Part shown: in pieces, positions 10,793 through 22,925 of the stretch
Position numbering within the stretch: the stretch's first letter is position 1
Layout of the letters: each line of letters opens with the position of its first letter
Assembly: GCA_024734495.1 (NCBI GenBank)
Contig: JALMQS010000841.1
Span: forward strand, 977,626-1,041,625
Source of the DNA: Forficula auricularia
Lineage: Eukaryota > Arthropoda > Insecta > Dermaptera > Forficulidae
Reading direction: 5' to 3'
Length of the DNA: 64,000 nucleotides
Position numbers and translations under genes: made by a program
The notes under the pieces: model-generated
The model's database searches: none
Seen by the model: the letters and a program-made list of their open reading frames with translations, nothing else
What the model was told of the DNA's origin: nothing

Positions 10793-12156
10793 TCTATATA
10801 ATAAAAATGAATTTCTGTTTCTTCGTAAGCGCAGATCAAATGCCTGGACCGATTTGGCTAATTTTTTTTTTTATGTTCGTAATAGTCCAATTCAGGTTAA
10901 TACGTAAAAAAAAATTGGAAAAGTTGCCCGGAAAATTGGAAAATTCAGGAAAAACTAAAAAAATTCAGGTTAGCCAACATAGCTTGCCAAACAATAAAAG
11001 AACTAAACTAGCAAAAAAAACAAGTGTTGGCGGCCCTGTTTGTAAGATTTTTGAGTGTCATTCATTCTCAATAGTTCTAACTACATTATCGTTGAATAAC
11101 AATTTAATACCGCAACAAAGATTTAAAAAAACTATCTATTTTTTAAAGTACATTTAAAACCAAAAATTTAAAAAAAATCGTCATGATAACTAAATTTTTG
11201 AAAAAGTTATGGTTATTTAAAAAAAGCTATTTTTTTCAAAAAATTCCTAACTTCTTTTGGGTTGGGTGAAAAAAATTTTAAAAAATTCTGAAAACCGTCT
11301 TTAATAGGGTAGAAAAAAATAAAAAAGTTTCAGCCAAGCTTTTGATTATATATATAGATGAAAAATATTTAATTTAAAATAAAATATGTTATTTAAAAAT
11401 CATTTTTCTTAAAAATACCCTTGGGAATCTCACCTCATCTTTTTTCTATTGTATTTAAGACCCTCAGCCATTTCAAAAGAACTAAGCCTTTTGGCTTTTG
11501 TATTCGAGCTCATTCATTCATTTCAATATTATTTATTTATTTCAAAGTTAATTATAAAGGATTATTGAAACTATACTAACTAAACTAACTGAAAGGAATT
11601 CATTAGCTTTTGGAATTTCTTTAAAAATATATTTTAAAGATTAAAACCAAAATTCAATTAGCCCGTAGAATTCTTTAAAGAAAACAAAATCATTTGAAAA
11701 CCCATTGTTATATTGTTTTGAAATCTAGGAAATTTCAGCCTATTGAAATTATTAAAAACCTATTTTGAGCCTAATTAAACCTAAATTTTCTATAAAATAA
11801 TAATAAACTTTAAAAGTTTATTATTTTTGATTTTTTAATTGGATAATTCTCCCCAAATGACGATTTTTACAAGACAAAAACTTTATTTTAATTTAAGTTG
11901 AAAGGTTCTTTTTGCCGAATAATTGAGTAGCAGAAGGGGACAATAAAATTTTGTCTTCTGCTGGAAAAATAAATTTTTTAAATTCATTCATAAAGAGATA
12001 TACTTTGTCCTCTTCATCAATCTATTACAATTAATTCACAAGAGTAGATATATGAAAGTGCTCTTTACACGTGTATAAAACAGCCAAGTGGGGGTCAAGA
12101 GGGCGAAGGTCTCTGGCTCAACAAAAGGCCCGCCGAAGGCGGCGGCTTGAAGCTAG
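10793..12156 (+). mobile_element. Helitron-like non-autonomous element 1
   Basis: The 5' end is TCTATATATAATAAAAATG preceded by A. The 3' end is a GC-rich hairpin (CCGCCGAAGGCGG) followed, 11 nt later, by CTAG at 12153-12156 and then T. This is the A|TC...CTRR|T geometry of Helitrons, without TIRs or a target duplication. No Rep/helicase frame is present; the 116-codon frame at 10807-11157 is Lys/Phe-rich and not recognisable. Confidence 0.6.
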
Positions 12157-12409
12157 TATATATATATTTATTTAATTTGACTCACTTTTGGATTTATAGG
12201 TAAATACGATAAGTTTTATAATTAGAATTCAAGTTTTTTTTAAAGAAAATAGTCATTTCAGTCATTTATTTATCTTTCTCTCTGATAGATCTAAACTAAT
12301 TTATTTATTCTAATTACGTTGCCATGGCAACAACAAATATGATCTTAATATGAAAATAAATAAACATTTGCTTCGTACTAACCTAAAATGTTTTATAATA
12401 TATTTAGTA

Positions 12410-14147
12410 TCTATATATATAAAATTCTTTGCCCGATACACTCACTCACTCACTCATCATCAAAACAGCCAGAACCACTGGACATAGAAACATGAAATTT
12501 GGAGAGGATATTACATCTATGACATAGGGGTTCACTAAGAAAGGATTTTTCGAAATTCGACCCCTAAGGGGGTCAAAGGGGGCAAAGTGTGTTTTCACTG
12601 ATTATGCGATATCTCTTAAGGACAATAAAATATCTATTTATTTATTTATTTAAAACAATGCTCTGAGGTGGCTACCTCGTAGAGCAGAAACAGAAAGAAT
12701 ATATAACATTTAAATGAGAAACAGAAAGAATATAGGTATATAGTAAGATTTAAATGAGCAAGACTCTCCCAGCCCAGTGAGCAACCCAAAGTCAGCACAA
12801 GCAGGCGAATAGACCAGTGACACATTACTCCAACCCAGCTCCCCCGAGAAGATGCACCCTGAGTGAGCGATGAAAAGATGATGTAGACGACAAAGGATCT
12901 AGTGGCGATCTCAGTACGATGATTTGGAATATGGATTTGTCTGCCGTCAGCTCTTAATACCTGAATTAATGGATGGATGATTTGAAAGTGAACATGTTGT
13001 ATATGTATTTGGGGTGAAATGTGCTGAATAGTTTGAAAATGAACCTGCCAAGCACGTAGAGGCGTCTCTGGGAAGCCCTAAGCCAGCCAAGCCGACCGTA
13101 ATATGGCGTAATATGCGCATGCCTCGGGACATCAAAAATGAACCGTACGCATGAATTCATCACAACATCAAGCCGAGCCGCGCGGACCCCAGAGACGTCC
13201 CCACACACGAGACAACAATAATCAAATATTGGCATGATCAATGAATTTACCAAGTGCGCGCGAGTAGTCACAGGATCTACTTGATTTTTACTTATAAAAA
13301 TACTAAATTAAAATATCTAAAAAGTGATTTCAGGATTTTTTGAAATTTGACCCCTAAAGGGGTCAAAAAGGGACAAAATATCTTTGCAATGTGTTTACAC
13401 TAATTATGCATTTTCAATTAAGAACGATAAGATATCTACTTGATTTTTACTTAATAAAATTCTAAATACAAATATCTAAAAAGTAATTTTCAGGATTTTT
13501 TGAAATTCGACTCCCAACTATCCAAAATGTGAGTGGGGGCAAAAATTAAAACCTCTCTCCTATCTTGATCAAATTTTGTAGAGTTATTCTTTATTACTTT
13601 AAGAAACTATTCCTGTAAAATCAACTATCAAAATTGACTGTATGGGGGCGAAAGGGGGGGGGGCAAATTATAGAAATTTTTAACTTTTTAGTATATTTAC
13701 TCTTTAGAAAACTGAGAGTTATTTGTTTGCAAATATCTAAAAAATAATTTCAACCTCCCAAAATGTCAGTGGGTGCAAAAAATTAATACTCTCTCCGATA
13801 TAGATCAAATTTTGTAATGTTAGTTTTTAAGACTATATAAAATGTATGCTGTAAAAATGAGTGCGTGGGGGCGAAAGAGGGGGCAAAATATTACAATTCT
13901 AAACACTGTTCGATCTGGAACAAAATTACTACAGTTATTCTTTTAAAAACTGTGAGTAAACTTTTGTATCATTTTTATTCAAATTACATAAATTTATTTC
14001 AAATTATATACTTTTTTGGGAATGGAGCTTTTTTTAAATGAATTTTGGAGACCTAATAATTACATGCCGAGACGCCACCCGCCAGGGCCACCTGCTCGGA
14101 GGGCCGAGGTGTAGAGGGCGTGCCGAAAGCACGCCTGGAGCAGCTCG
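12410..14147 (+). mobile_element. Helitron-like non-autonomous element 2
   Basis: It starts A|TCTATATATATAAAATTC and ends with the hairpin GCGTGCCGAAAGCACGC followed by CTCG|T (14144-14147). That departs from the usual CTRR at one position. The body repeats a phrase of the type 'cccctaagggggtcaaa' several times. A LINE fragment (12636-13272) is nested inside. Confidence 0.5.
12636..13272 (-). pseudogene. 5'-truncated LINE fragment (reverse transcriptase C-terminal region)
   Basis: The minus-strand frame 13271-12966 encodes about 100 residues with 'LVNSLIMPIFDYCC', 'NSCVRFIFDV' and 'YYGRLGWL'. These are typical of the thumb and C-terminal region of CR1/Jockey-group reverse transcriptases. A (TTTA)n tract at the left (12636-12653) is the reversed 3' tail. 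Flanking ATCTAT/ATCTAC looks like a short target duplication. It is truncated and inactive. Confidence 0.75.
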
Positions 14148-14233
14148 TTATATTATATAGTAATTTGTAAATCAATATCAGTACTTAAGCCTTTTTATTT
14201 TTTCCAACGCTATCTCTCAACTGTCAATTTCAG

Positions 14234-14321
14234 AGTAATGAAATATATACCTAACCTTAAGTTGTTTATCGGCTCGAGATATCACAGGAAAGTATTATTA
14301 ATGCTAATCAGCCAGTGGGAA
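14234..14321 (+). CDS. Orphan exon candidate, product unknown
   Basis: A pyrimidine-rich tract ending in CAG (14231-14233) precedes, and a consensus donor GTAAGT (14322) follows. Between them only one frame is open: one leading base plus 29 codons, with 'GSRYHRKVLLMLISQWE' at the end. Base composition is less AT-rich than its neighbourhood. No protein family is recognised and no partner exon was found, so this may be a real micro-exon of a plus-strand gene or chance. Confidence 0.3.
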
Positions 14322-14428
14322 GTAAGTACACCTAATACTATTTTTCTTTTCTTTATTAATACTAACTAGTGTTTAATTTTTTATATTTTTTTAAGTTAAA
14401 ACACTATAGGTATAAAGATTTTATTATT

Positions 14429-15325
14429 AAATAAGCTGACGTGTTCTGATGTGGCCATCCACTTGACTTTACCATACAACCTGGCTCCTCACTTATATTT
14501 AATATTTAATAAAATTATTTATAATCATGTAGGGGAGGAGGGGGGGGGGTCAGATAGGCTAGTCGGTAGCGTATCATCCTGCTAACCAAGTGGTCCCGGG
14601 TTCGAATCCGACTCGAGGCATTCGGCTAAAATCTGACCCCCGGAGTAGAGACAAAATTTAAAAAATATATAGTATCGTAAAATGGCTTATGGTTAGAAAG
14701 GCCGAAAAGCCAAAAAAAATGTAGGGGAGGGGGTTAGTTTTTGAATTTTTAGATTACTGTGGGCCCACTGATTGTGTATACAAAATTTGGTTGAGTTAGG
14801 TACACGAGCCTAGATTTTCATTTTTTGACCCTACACCCCCACCCCCATTTTGGGCGGTTAGTTTTTGTATTTTTAGACTTCTGGGGTCCCACGGATTATG
14901 TAAACAAAATTTGGTTGAGTTTGCTCAAATGGCCTAGATTTTTAATTTTTATCCCCCCTTTTACCCCCCTTAATTTTAGGTCGATATGCACCAAAATCTA
15001 ATCAACTCTTAATCTCAATGGACCAAAACTACGTGTGAAATTTGGTTTCGATATTAAAACTAGTTTTTGAGCTAGCTCGTCCACAAACTATCTAACTAAC
15101 TAACAGACAGATTAACAGACATTTTGACAAAACAATTATTATCTCGAAAAATATAATTTTTTCGATGTTCACTTATTAGAGCTTTTTTGTAGAGCGAAAT
15201 GTCATAGTTTCGCTCAATTTTTTTAGTCAAAATAGTTTCAGCCGTTTTTGAGATATTTCGAAAAAAAAGAAGAAAAAAAAACACTTTTTTCATGCACGAT
15301 TACAATACTTGACCATACCCTGTAT
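14429..15325 (+). mobile_element. Family C element, copy 2, with nested SINE
   Basis: It begins 'aagctgacgtgttctgatgt' and ends 'gaccataccctgtat'. A SINE (14551-14719) interrupts the C/G-rich left part. The right half is nearly the same as in copies 1, 3 and 4. Confidence 0.8.
14551..14719 (+). mobile_element. tRNA-derived SINE, copy 2
   Basis: A box TAGGCTAGTCGG (14555-14566), B box GGTTCGAATCC, a conserved body, 'aggccgaaaagcc' and a short A tail, about 170 bp. The target duplication 'atgtaggggaggrggg' flanks it, showing retroposition into family C. The head looks like a tRNA D-arm/T-arm pair, but the parent tRNA is not identified. Confidence 0.85.
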
Positions 15326-15825
15326 CTGTGACAATTTCAATGGATTCTTAATAAATAAATAAATGTGTAGTTTTTTTTGTTTATTGCGTTATTTTTCATT
15401 TGCATCTTTATACACTGAAAAAACGATATATTTATAGTTAAGAAATTATATTTGATATGAATAGATGGTGAAGTTAATTATGGCGAAATCGATCTCTGTT
15501 CAATATGAATAAATGATATACGTATTTTAATTATTCTCATATTTTTGGAGCAACTCTAGATATATTAATAGTTAAGATGCCGCTATTCGAACCAAACACC
15601 AATATGTAAATTATGAAAATATTGTTATTTGAGTAAAATAGTGAAATTGGTAAATTTAATAGTTGGGTATAATATGTTATTACGACAAGAAATGAGATAA
15701 ACTTTTTATTTAAATTTTGAAATCTCGACTAAATGGGCCAATTTTTTAAATAACTTGCCATTCTTGTTTAGTAGACTTTTTTTACTTGACCATACAGGGT
15801 ATTTTGCTTCTTTTTTTCGAAATAT
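15326..15825. repeat. Family K repeat, no gene
   Basis: 15450-15665 ('gaacagagatcgattt' reversed, 'ggagcaactctagatatatt') also occurs, reversed, at 22395-22880 and 23545-23845. The remainder is AT-rich with nothing recognisable. Confidence 0.55.
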
Positions 15826-16875
15826 CTCAAAAACGGCTGAAACTATTTTGATTAAAAAAATTGGCCGAAACCATCTGGATTGTTCTAAACTGGCCTATCC
15901 CCCGTTTACGGTTTATCGTTATGATAAGGGACATCCTGTATAACCGCAATTAAAGAATATATAATAGATATCAAAATTTTAAGAAAAAATATAAAAACCG
16001 ACTTCAAAAAATTAAATGCAACAAATATAAAAATACACTAAAAGGTATAAAATAATTATTATCTTATTTAGTTACAACTAAACGACGAAATATTAACACG
16101 AAATTACTTTTTAAAGTCGGTGCCAAACAAACTATACCTATAAGCGAGCGTACCTGCCAAACGTACTAAGTAAGATCCGTCGAGTGCGATTCATAAAAGG
16201 TATATGTTTGGCACCAACTTCAAAAAGTAATTTCGTGTTAATATTTCGTCGTTTAGTTGTAACTAAATAAGATAATAATTATTTTATACCTTTTAGTGTA
16301 TTTTTATATTTGTTGCATTTAATTTTTTGAAGTCGGTTTTTATTTTTTTCTTAAAAAATTTTTATTTTTCTCTTTTTAGTGATGTTATTAATAGTGATTA
16401 TATCATCAGAACTTGACCAAATTAATATGACACCATCCCTAAGACACCCTCTTTCGGATAAAAAAGAACCATCGAAATCGGTTCATAAACAAAGAGGTTA
16501 GGTCTGAAACAAACAACTAATAAAAAAGGTCTAATACCTATGAAAAAAATCGAAAAAAAATGGGACCAATCGGAAGCTAGACTGGACCCAATGCAAAAAA
16601 AATTTTCAAAATCGGTTGACAATTGGCGGAGATATGAGGTAACATAGGCACAAAAAAAAAAAAAAAAAAAAAAAAAATTCAATCGAATAGAGAACCTCCT
16701 CCTTTTTTGAAGTCGGTTAAAAAACGGCTGAAACTATTTTGATTAAAAAAATTGGCCGAAACCATCTGGATTGTTATAAACTGGCCTATCCCCCGTTTAC
16801 GGTTTATCGTTATGATAAGGGACATCCTGTATGACCGCAATTAAAGACTATATAATAGATATCAAAAACTTATAC
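15826..16875. repeat. Direct 150-bp repeats flanking a foldback and a family D copy
   Basis: 15826-15980 and 16724-16875 are direct copies ('ggccgaaaccatctggattg', 'gataagggacatcctgtat'). Between them lie the palindrome 15981-16351 (arms ending in 'accgacttcaaaaaatt') and a family D copy (16380-16722) with 'cctcctccttttttgaagtcggtta'. The flanking direct repeats suggest insertion plus duplication. Confidence 0.65.
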
Positions 16876-17224
16876 AAAATTGAAATACAAATAGGTTATT
16901 ACTTGTTGTTTAAGTAGATGTATAATTATCTAAAAAAAAATACGTTTTGATTCTTTCAGTTTTAGTAATTTCTATTTTTACCATTTATGTTTTTCATCGA
17001 CGCTCAGTTTAAAAATAGATGTTCGTTCATGGCGAGATATTTCATTCAGTAAAACTCTACGTGGGTGGTGTTGGGTAGGTATTTCCTTCCTAAGGGGCAT
17101 GTGTCTAGCCTCCCCCTCTCTCCCAGCAAGATTTAAATTTAATTAATTAAAAAAATAAATAAACGAAAGTAAATTTACAAAATATCCTATTCCTATATTA
17201 TTAAATGAGCAATTCTTGTATATA
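16876..17224. other. Nothing recognised
   Basis: AT-rich DNA with a short GC-richer block at 17045-17125. No open frame with splice borders and no repeat match in this window. Confidence 0.4.
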
Positions 17225-17650
17225 TACCGGGTGAGTTTGTTTATCTTGAGACAGTCTTATAACTCAAAAACAATGCATTATATGGAAAAAAGTTACAAAT
17301 AAAAGTTTATTTATATCGAAGGGGGAAACTAAACTACGCTATTGTTTGTAGACGTAGAACAAGCTTTCAAGGGTATTTCAATGTCAAGTTCTATTTTTTA
17401 AATAGAACCATATATTTTTCTATACGTCTACTTTAATCTACAAAAAAAACTGAACAACTTTCATAAGAACTATTTTTTTATACGAAGTCAAATAAACAAA
17501 ATAAATGAATCAATTAGATCTAAAAAATCTTAATAATTAATTTTAACAATTGTTGAACTTAATTATCAAATAATAATTATTAAATAATTAATTATTAAAT
17601 CGAAAAGTCACAACAATGAAAATAAGGGTTTATAATGATATTAAAACTTG
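17225..17650 (+). mobile_element. Family A left arm, solo
   Basis: It starts at TACCGGGTGAG (17225) and runs through the whole arm to the beginning of the internal region, then stops. The right arm is missing. Confidence 0.75.
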
Positions 17651-18439
17651 AAATTCGAAACTTAAGCTCGATATAGGCTAGGAGTACAGCAAGGTTTTGG
17701 TTGAAATCGGAAAACCAGAAGTTGACATTTACATGAAAGATTTTTCTTTTTTTTTTCCTCAAACGATTTTTTAAAAAATTAGTGTATTTATCAAGTGTCA
17801 TGAGTTATTAGTTATGTCAAATTTTTAATCCGAAATTGAAATAAAGGAAGGGGGTGTAAATTAGGAGTGTCGTAAAATCATTCATAAATCGTCTTCAGTA
17901 AGTCGCAGAGCGTTGAAATTTGAAACTTAAGCTATTTAGAGGCAAAAAGTTACCGAGCATCGCTCGGTGCTCCAGGCACATTAATATTATACGGTATTAG
18001 ATTATCCGAATACCGATAGGCCTACTTTAAAGTACTCTATTTATGCAGATACCAACGGTGAAGCCTTCGGGGGGGGGGGGCATCTTGCTGGCCAGAAAGG
18101 GAAATAAATATTTTGTAGTTAACCTGAAAGAGTTTGAGTGACCTTCTGTGCAAAATAAACCGATCGAAACGTCCTATTTATATTATGTTATTTATGTAGA
18201 AAACATAGTTATAATTAATTATATGTGATTGAAATAAAAACTTAACCTTCATTTCTTGAATATTATTTGTGTATTATAGCGTCAGAATGACGTAAATGGC
18301 TGTGGATTTTTCATATGGAAATTGCTTATTACTCTGAAGAAAACCATTTCTTTATAATAAATATATTGAAAGAGTTGAGCATTTTTAATTATTAATATTC
18401 TTTTTAATTTAAAATTCTGATAAAAATACAAATATATAT
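17651..18439. other. No gene; palindromic 15-mer at about 17956-17970
   Basis: CCGAGCATCGCTCGG forms a 6-bp hairpin in 'gttaccgagcatcgctcggt'. The same hairpin is at 24434-24452, 45334-45352 and, decayed, at 63790-63806, so it belongs to a dispersed repeat, perhaps a Helitron-like 3' hairpin. No coding region seen. Confidence 0.45.
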
Positions 18440-19020
18440 ATATAGTACATGGCCCCTGGGACGCCCGAACCCCCTACCACTGCACCCCCCACATCTACCC
18501 CCATCCACGCACCCAGTCTCTAGCCTTCTAGTGGCCTACAGATTATTTGTATATTGATATATAAATAAATTTGGTATAATTATTTTTTTAATTAAATAAC
18601 AATTCATCGAGTTTTATAACTAACTGAGCTGCAAGGCCAGCCTTCGGCGGCCCTCTTGCTAGCCAGGGGACACGCCTCCTAGACCCCCGACCCCCAACCC
18701 CCCCCCCCCCCGCCCCAAACCCCCCCCCACACCATGCACCCGTTCTCAACCCCCGCCTCCCACCACCATCCACATCGGACCCCGGACCCCACCCCGCGCC
18801 CTCCAACCCTGCGCCCGCACCCCCGCCTAGCTCCCTGGACCTCACCCCCGCTATGCCCCCTGGACTCCACCCCGCACCACCCCTGCACCCCCACCCTACT
18901 CCGCCTCACTCCTCACCCCACCACCCCGCACCCAGTTTTTGCATTTCTAGCCTTCTAGTGACCCACAGATTATGTATACAAAATTTGGTTGAGTTTGGCC
19001 CAAGAGAAAGAATTTTCATT
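18440..19020 (+). repeat. C-rich low-complexity repeat
   Basis: About 500 bp of CCCC/CAC-rich DNA is followed by 'cagtttttgcatttctagcc'. The open frames on both strands (for example 18845-18588 with many Gly, 18734-18958 with many Pro) come from composition alone. Related blocks are at 24570-24665 and 63800-63965. A downstream phrase ('acaaaatttggttgagtttg') is shared with family C. Confidence 0.6.
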
Positions 19021-19439
19021 TTTTGACCCCCCCCCCCCCCCCGCCATTTTGAGTGGTTTTTTGGGGAAATTTTTTTAAACAAAAGTTGTCATAAATCACA
19101 TCCCCTACAACTTTGTTTATCATAAAATTTGCTGTAGTGTTAATAGTTTAAGAGTTATTTGATAATTTTGATTCGTGCGCCCCCCCCCCAAACCCCCTTC
19201 TGGGGTCAAAATATCAAAACGTTATATAGCTAAAAACGTAAGTTAGAAGACATCTGATGTAAATATGAAATTTCATAATAATCCCTTTAGCCGTTTTTAC
19301 GTGAATCGTGAGCAACTAACTTTTCGGAAACCACTGAAACAGACAGACAGACAGACAGGAATTTTGTTGAGGGTGTTTTCGTTCATAACTTTGCTTGAAA
19401 CGTGTGCAACCAAAATTTGGCGTGATTTGGAGCAATGTA
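19021..19439. other. Dispersed repeat, no gene
   Basis: Holds a C run near 19028, a (GACA)n tract at 19340-19358 and phrases typical of non-coding insect repeats. No gene seen. Confidence 0.4.
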
Positions 19440-19690
19440 CAGACAAAACCTTAATTTTTTATTCAAACAACCACCTGTGAATAATTATTTCAATTAACAA
19501 AAAACCCATCAAAAATAATTTAGTCGAATATGAGACCGTGTCAGATCGAATTGCCAACCCAAAAAACTCCAAACCCGTGAATTTCATCCAAATCGTTAGA
19601 GCCGTTTTCAAAATAAATAAAATATACAAATAGGTATATAAATATATATACAATTTTTGCTCGTTTAATAAGAGTAGATAGATAGATAGA
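19440..19690 (-). repeat. Family H repeat, reversed, well preserved
   Basis: The longest family H copy here runs from 'aaccacctgtgaataattat' to 'tcgtttaataagagtagata', followed by a (GATA)n tract. No coding content. Confidence 0.65.
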
Positions 19691-20223
19691 TACACGACGT
19701 TTCGATCTATATATCATTATTATTAGTTTTTTGATAAATATATAATAGTAAAATGTGGTTTTTAATCAAATGTTTTAATAAGAATTCGTTATCTGTTTGT
19801 TTGTTGGCCGGTCGCCCCTAACATAGACCTTTAACGTTTAATCTATTCAAGATAAATACGTGGAAATTCAAACGAGTAGCTAGAGTTGTTGGATTATACA
19901 AAGATATCCCGATTTTCAAGGCCAAAAAAAAAAAAAAAAAAAATTAAAATAAAATAAAATGTGGCATTTCTACAAACAATAACGGGATAGGAAAAAGTGA
20001 AAACTTTGATGATTTATCACCAGTTTGAGTGTGGAGATAAAATTAAATAAAATTGTATTAAGGAATTGTAAAACCTTTTGATTTAAAAATTAATAAGAAT
20101 TCGTAAAATTTGATTATTAAGTGCGTATTATTTTGAATGAAGATTATAATATAAATTAGCATGAATGAGAGAGGAGAAAAAATCTACGGAACCCTAGATT
20201 TGCGAATTATTCTTGTTCTTTAT
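19691..20223. other. Nothing recognised
   Basis: AT-rich, with an A run at 19925-19943. No gene or repeat assignment. Confidence 0.4.
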
Positions 20224-21470
20224 TATTTCATTCAATTATAAACAATTTTTGAATAAATAATTAATAATAAATTCAATTTTCTGTATGTATAGATGAGTTG
20301 ATTGTTGATGATCTAGTAGGCGTAGACAAAGAATATTAAAAGAGCTAGCGCTTTGTTGTTTGAACCGGTTTTTATAATAAATAAAATAAATTAATAATTA
20401 ATCATTTTAATTAATAAAATTAAACAAATAAAACAACAATGGGAATCATAATATATTTACATAATACTTAAGTAATATATTTTAATAAATGTAATATTGA
20501 CAAACAACATAAACAATATTAAACAATTTCCTTATTTATTAAAAATACGAAGATTTGATCTTTGACTTTTATTCTCAAGTGAGAAACGATTATTAATTGA
20601 GCATTGATGTCATGGCTTGCTTGATTCTTGCTTCATTTGTCAACAATGGTATTTGACAAATTAGAGATGAAATTAATAGAAAATATTCAAAATAAATTTG
20701 AAAAAATTTAGTCTAGAAGAGGTGAAGATTTTTTTAAAAAGGAAATTTCAATTTTTTTTTTTTATTGTGTATTGAAAATTTTATTTATTTATTTATATTT
20801 TTGGAGTGGGTAAATTAAATTGTTTAGGGTTGTTATCTATTTCATTCAATTATAAACAATTTTTGAATAAATAATTAATAATAAATTCAATTTTCTGTAT
20901 GTTTTGGATTTGATTTGGCTATAGATATAGATGAGTTGATTGTTGATGATGATCTATCTAGTAGGCGTAGGCAAAGAATATTAAAAGAGCTAGCTTGTTT
21001 TATAAATAAAAATAAATTAATAATTAATCATTTTAATTAATAAAATCAAACAAATAAAACAACAATGGAAATCATAATATATTTACATAATACTTAAGTA
21101 TATTTTAATAAATGTAATATTGATAAAAAAATAAATAATATATTAAAAAATAATGATGATTTGATCTTTGACTTTTATTCCCAAGTAAGAAAGGATTTAA
21201 TTAATTGGGCATTGATGTCATTCTTTCATGGCTTGCTTGATTCTCTCTCTTCATTTGTCAACAATGGTATTTGACAAATTAGGGGTGAAATTAATAGAAA
21301 ATATTCAAAATAAATTTGAAAAAATTTAGCTAGAAGAGGCGAAGATTTTTTTTAAAAAGGAAATTTCAATTTTTTTTTTTTTTTATTATATATTAAAAAT
21401 TTTATTTATTTATTTATTTATATTTTTATACTGGGTAAATTCAATTTTTTAGTGTTGTTAACTTTCAAAT
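20224..21470. repeat. Tandem duplication, period about 614 bp
   Basis: 20224-20837 and 20838-21470 align end to end ('tttcattcaattataaacaa', 'gagttgattgttgatgat', 'caacaatggtatttgacaaa'), with small indels. No coding potential in either unit. Confidence 0.75.
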
Positions 21471-21911
21471 CAATTTTTTTTTTTTTTTTAATATTAAAAC
21501 CAAAACTTATCTTTCTCCTATTCAAGGGATTATTTATTATTTAGAAAGTTAATAAGAGGTACTACTTAATTAGAAATTCAAATTTCATGATAAATCACTA
21601 TTTTATTGTTGGTCATTGTAGGCTAGAATCATTTAAAAAAAAAAAAAAAAAAAGAAATCAAACAGAATTGTTTTCTAAACCTTGTAAAAAAAGGATGCAA
21701 CCAACACGACTAAAATAATTTGACTTTTCAAAATAAAATAAATGAATAAATAAATAATTAATACAGGTTAACAATCTAGATCTAGAATAAGGCTTATACA
21801 TATCGTTATATTATAATTGGCTAATTATTATTATAATTTCCGTCAATAATTTGTATTAATTTGAAAGTTTATGACAGGAAAATAAGCACAAGTTTTTATG
21901 TCTGCCTTTTT

Positions 21912-21953
21912 TAAGCCCTGAAGAAGTCGGCAAAATCGACGAAACGTTGGCTG
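21912..21953 (+). ncRNA. Hammerhead-like motif HH4
   Basis: Order: stem I AGCC, core CTGAAGA (position 7 is free in hammerheads), extra A, stem II GTCG/CGAC, GAAA, C-G, U-U, stem I GGCT. The palindromic stem III of two pairs would need a dimer to form. Confidence 0.6.
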
Positions 21954-22613
21954 ATAAATAATAAAAGTCACACATAAAAGCTAAATTCTCTTAAAAAACG
22001 AAATCACCAGAATACTTTTCTAAACCTTTTAAAAGGGATGCAACCAACACGACTAAAATAATTTGACTTTTCAAATTAAAATAAATGAATAAATAAATAA
22101 TTAATACAGGTTAATAATCTAGATCTAGAATAAGGCTTATACATATCGTTATACTATTGGATAAATTCTCTTAAAAAAATAAAATCTCCAGCATACTTTT
22201 CTAAACATCCTGAAAGAGATGCAACCAGCACGACTAAAGTAAGTAATTTGATTTTTCAAAATAAAAAAATATTTTTTTTGTTGTGAGGTCAATGATCTAG
22301 ATTTAAAAGACTTATTTATACGTATATATATATATATGTATATATTATTTCAAAGAATAGGTTATATATACTTCTTTGACAAAAACTCTAATTAAAATGT
22401 TGATCACCAAACTATTAAATTTAACAATTTCACTATTTTACTCAAATAACAATATTTTCATAATTTACTTATTGGTGTTTGGTTCGAATAGCGGCCTCTT
22501 AACTATTAATATATCTAGATTTAAATAGGGAATATTTTCAATCTGTGCCTATAAGTGTTTGCTAAGAATGAATATTTATGGAATGACAAATATGCAAAGA
22601 AATTAATTTGTTT

Positions 22614-22653
22614 AAGCCTTGATGAAGTCAACAAAGTTGACGAAACGTTGGCA
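22614..22653 (+). ncRNA. Hammerhead-like motif HH5 in a dated insertion
   Basis: Stem I GCC/GGC, core TTGATGA (C3 changed to U), extra A, a perfect stem II GTCAAC-aaa-GTTGAC, GAAA, CGUU. The surrounding insertion is flanked by ATTAATATATCTAGA on both sides (about 22492 and 22737), a 15-bp target duplication absent from the second tandem unit. The C3 change would be expected to harm cleavage. Confidence 0.55.
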
Positions 22654-22925
22654 TAAAATAAAAAATACTTGCATAAGCTACTGTCCTTATTTCCCTACAA
22701 CAACTTATTTATTTAATCGATGGACATAAATAATCACATTAATATATCTAGAGTTGCTCCAAAAATATGAGAATACTTAAAATATGTACGTATATCATTT
22801 ATTGATATTGAACAGAGATCGATTTCACCATAATTAACTTCACCATCTATTCATTTCAAATATAAATAATACCTATATCGTTTTTTAAAATAAAAAATAT
22901 GATTGTTGACTTTTATCAATAAAAT

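Noticed and set aside
10807..11157. 116-codon frame at the start of the Helitron-like element
   Set aside because: Lys/Phe/Ile-rich, no domain, and it starts in the element's conserved non-coding 5' end.
16422..16682. 86-codon minus frame rich in Phe
   Set aside because: It starts in a poly-A run and crosses family D repeat DNA.
18125..18175. A further hammerhead-like motif ('cgatcgaaacgtcc')
   Set aside because: No CUGANGA at a workable distance and stem I cannot be formed.
18588..18958. Three overlapping long frames (Gly-, Arg- or Pro-rich)
   Set aside because: They come from C-rich low-complexity DNA and are open on both strands; no gene-like features.
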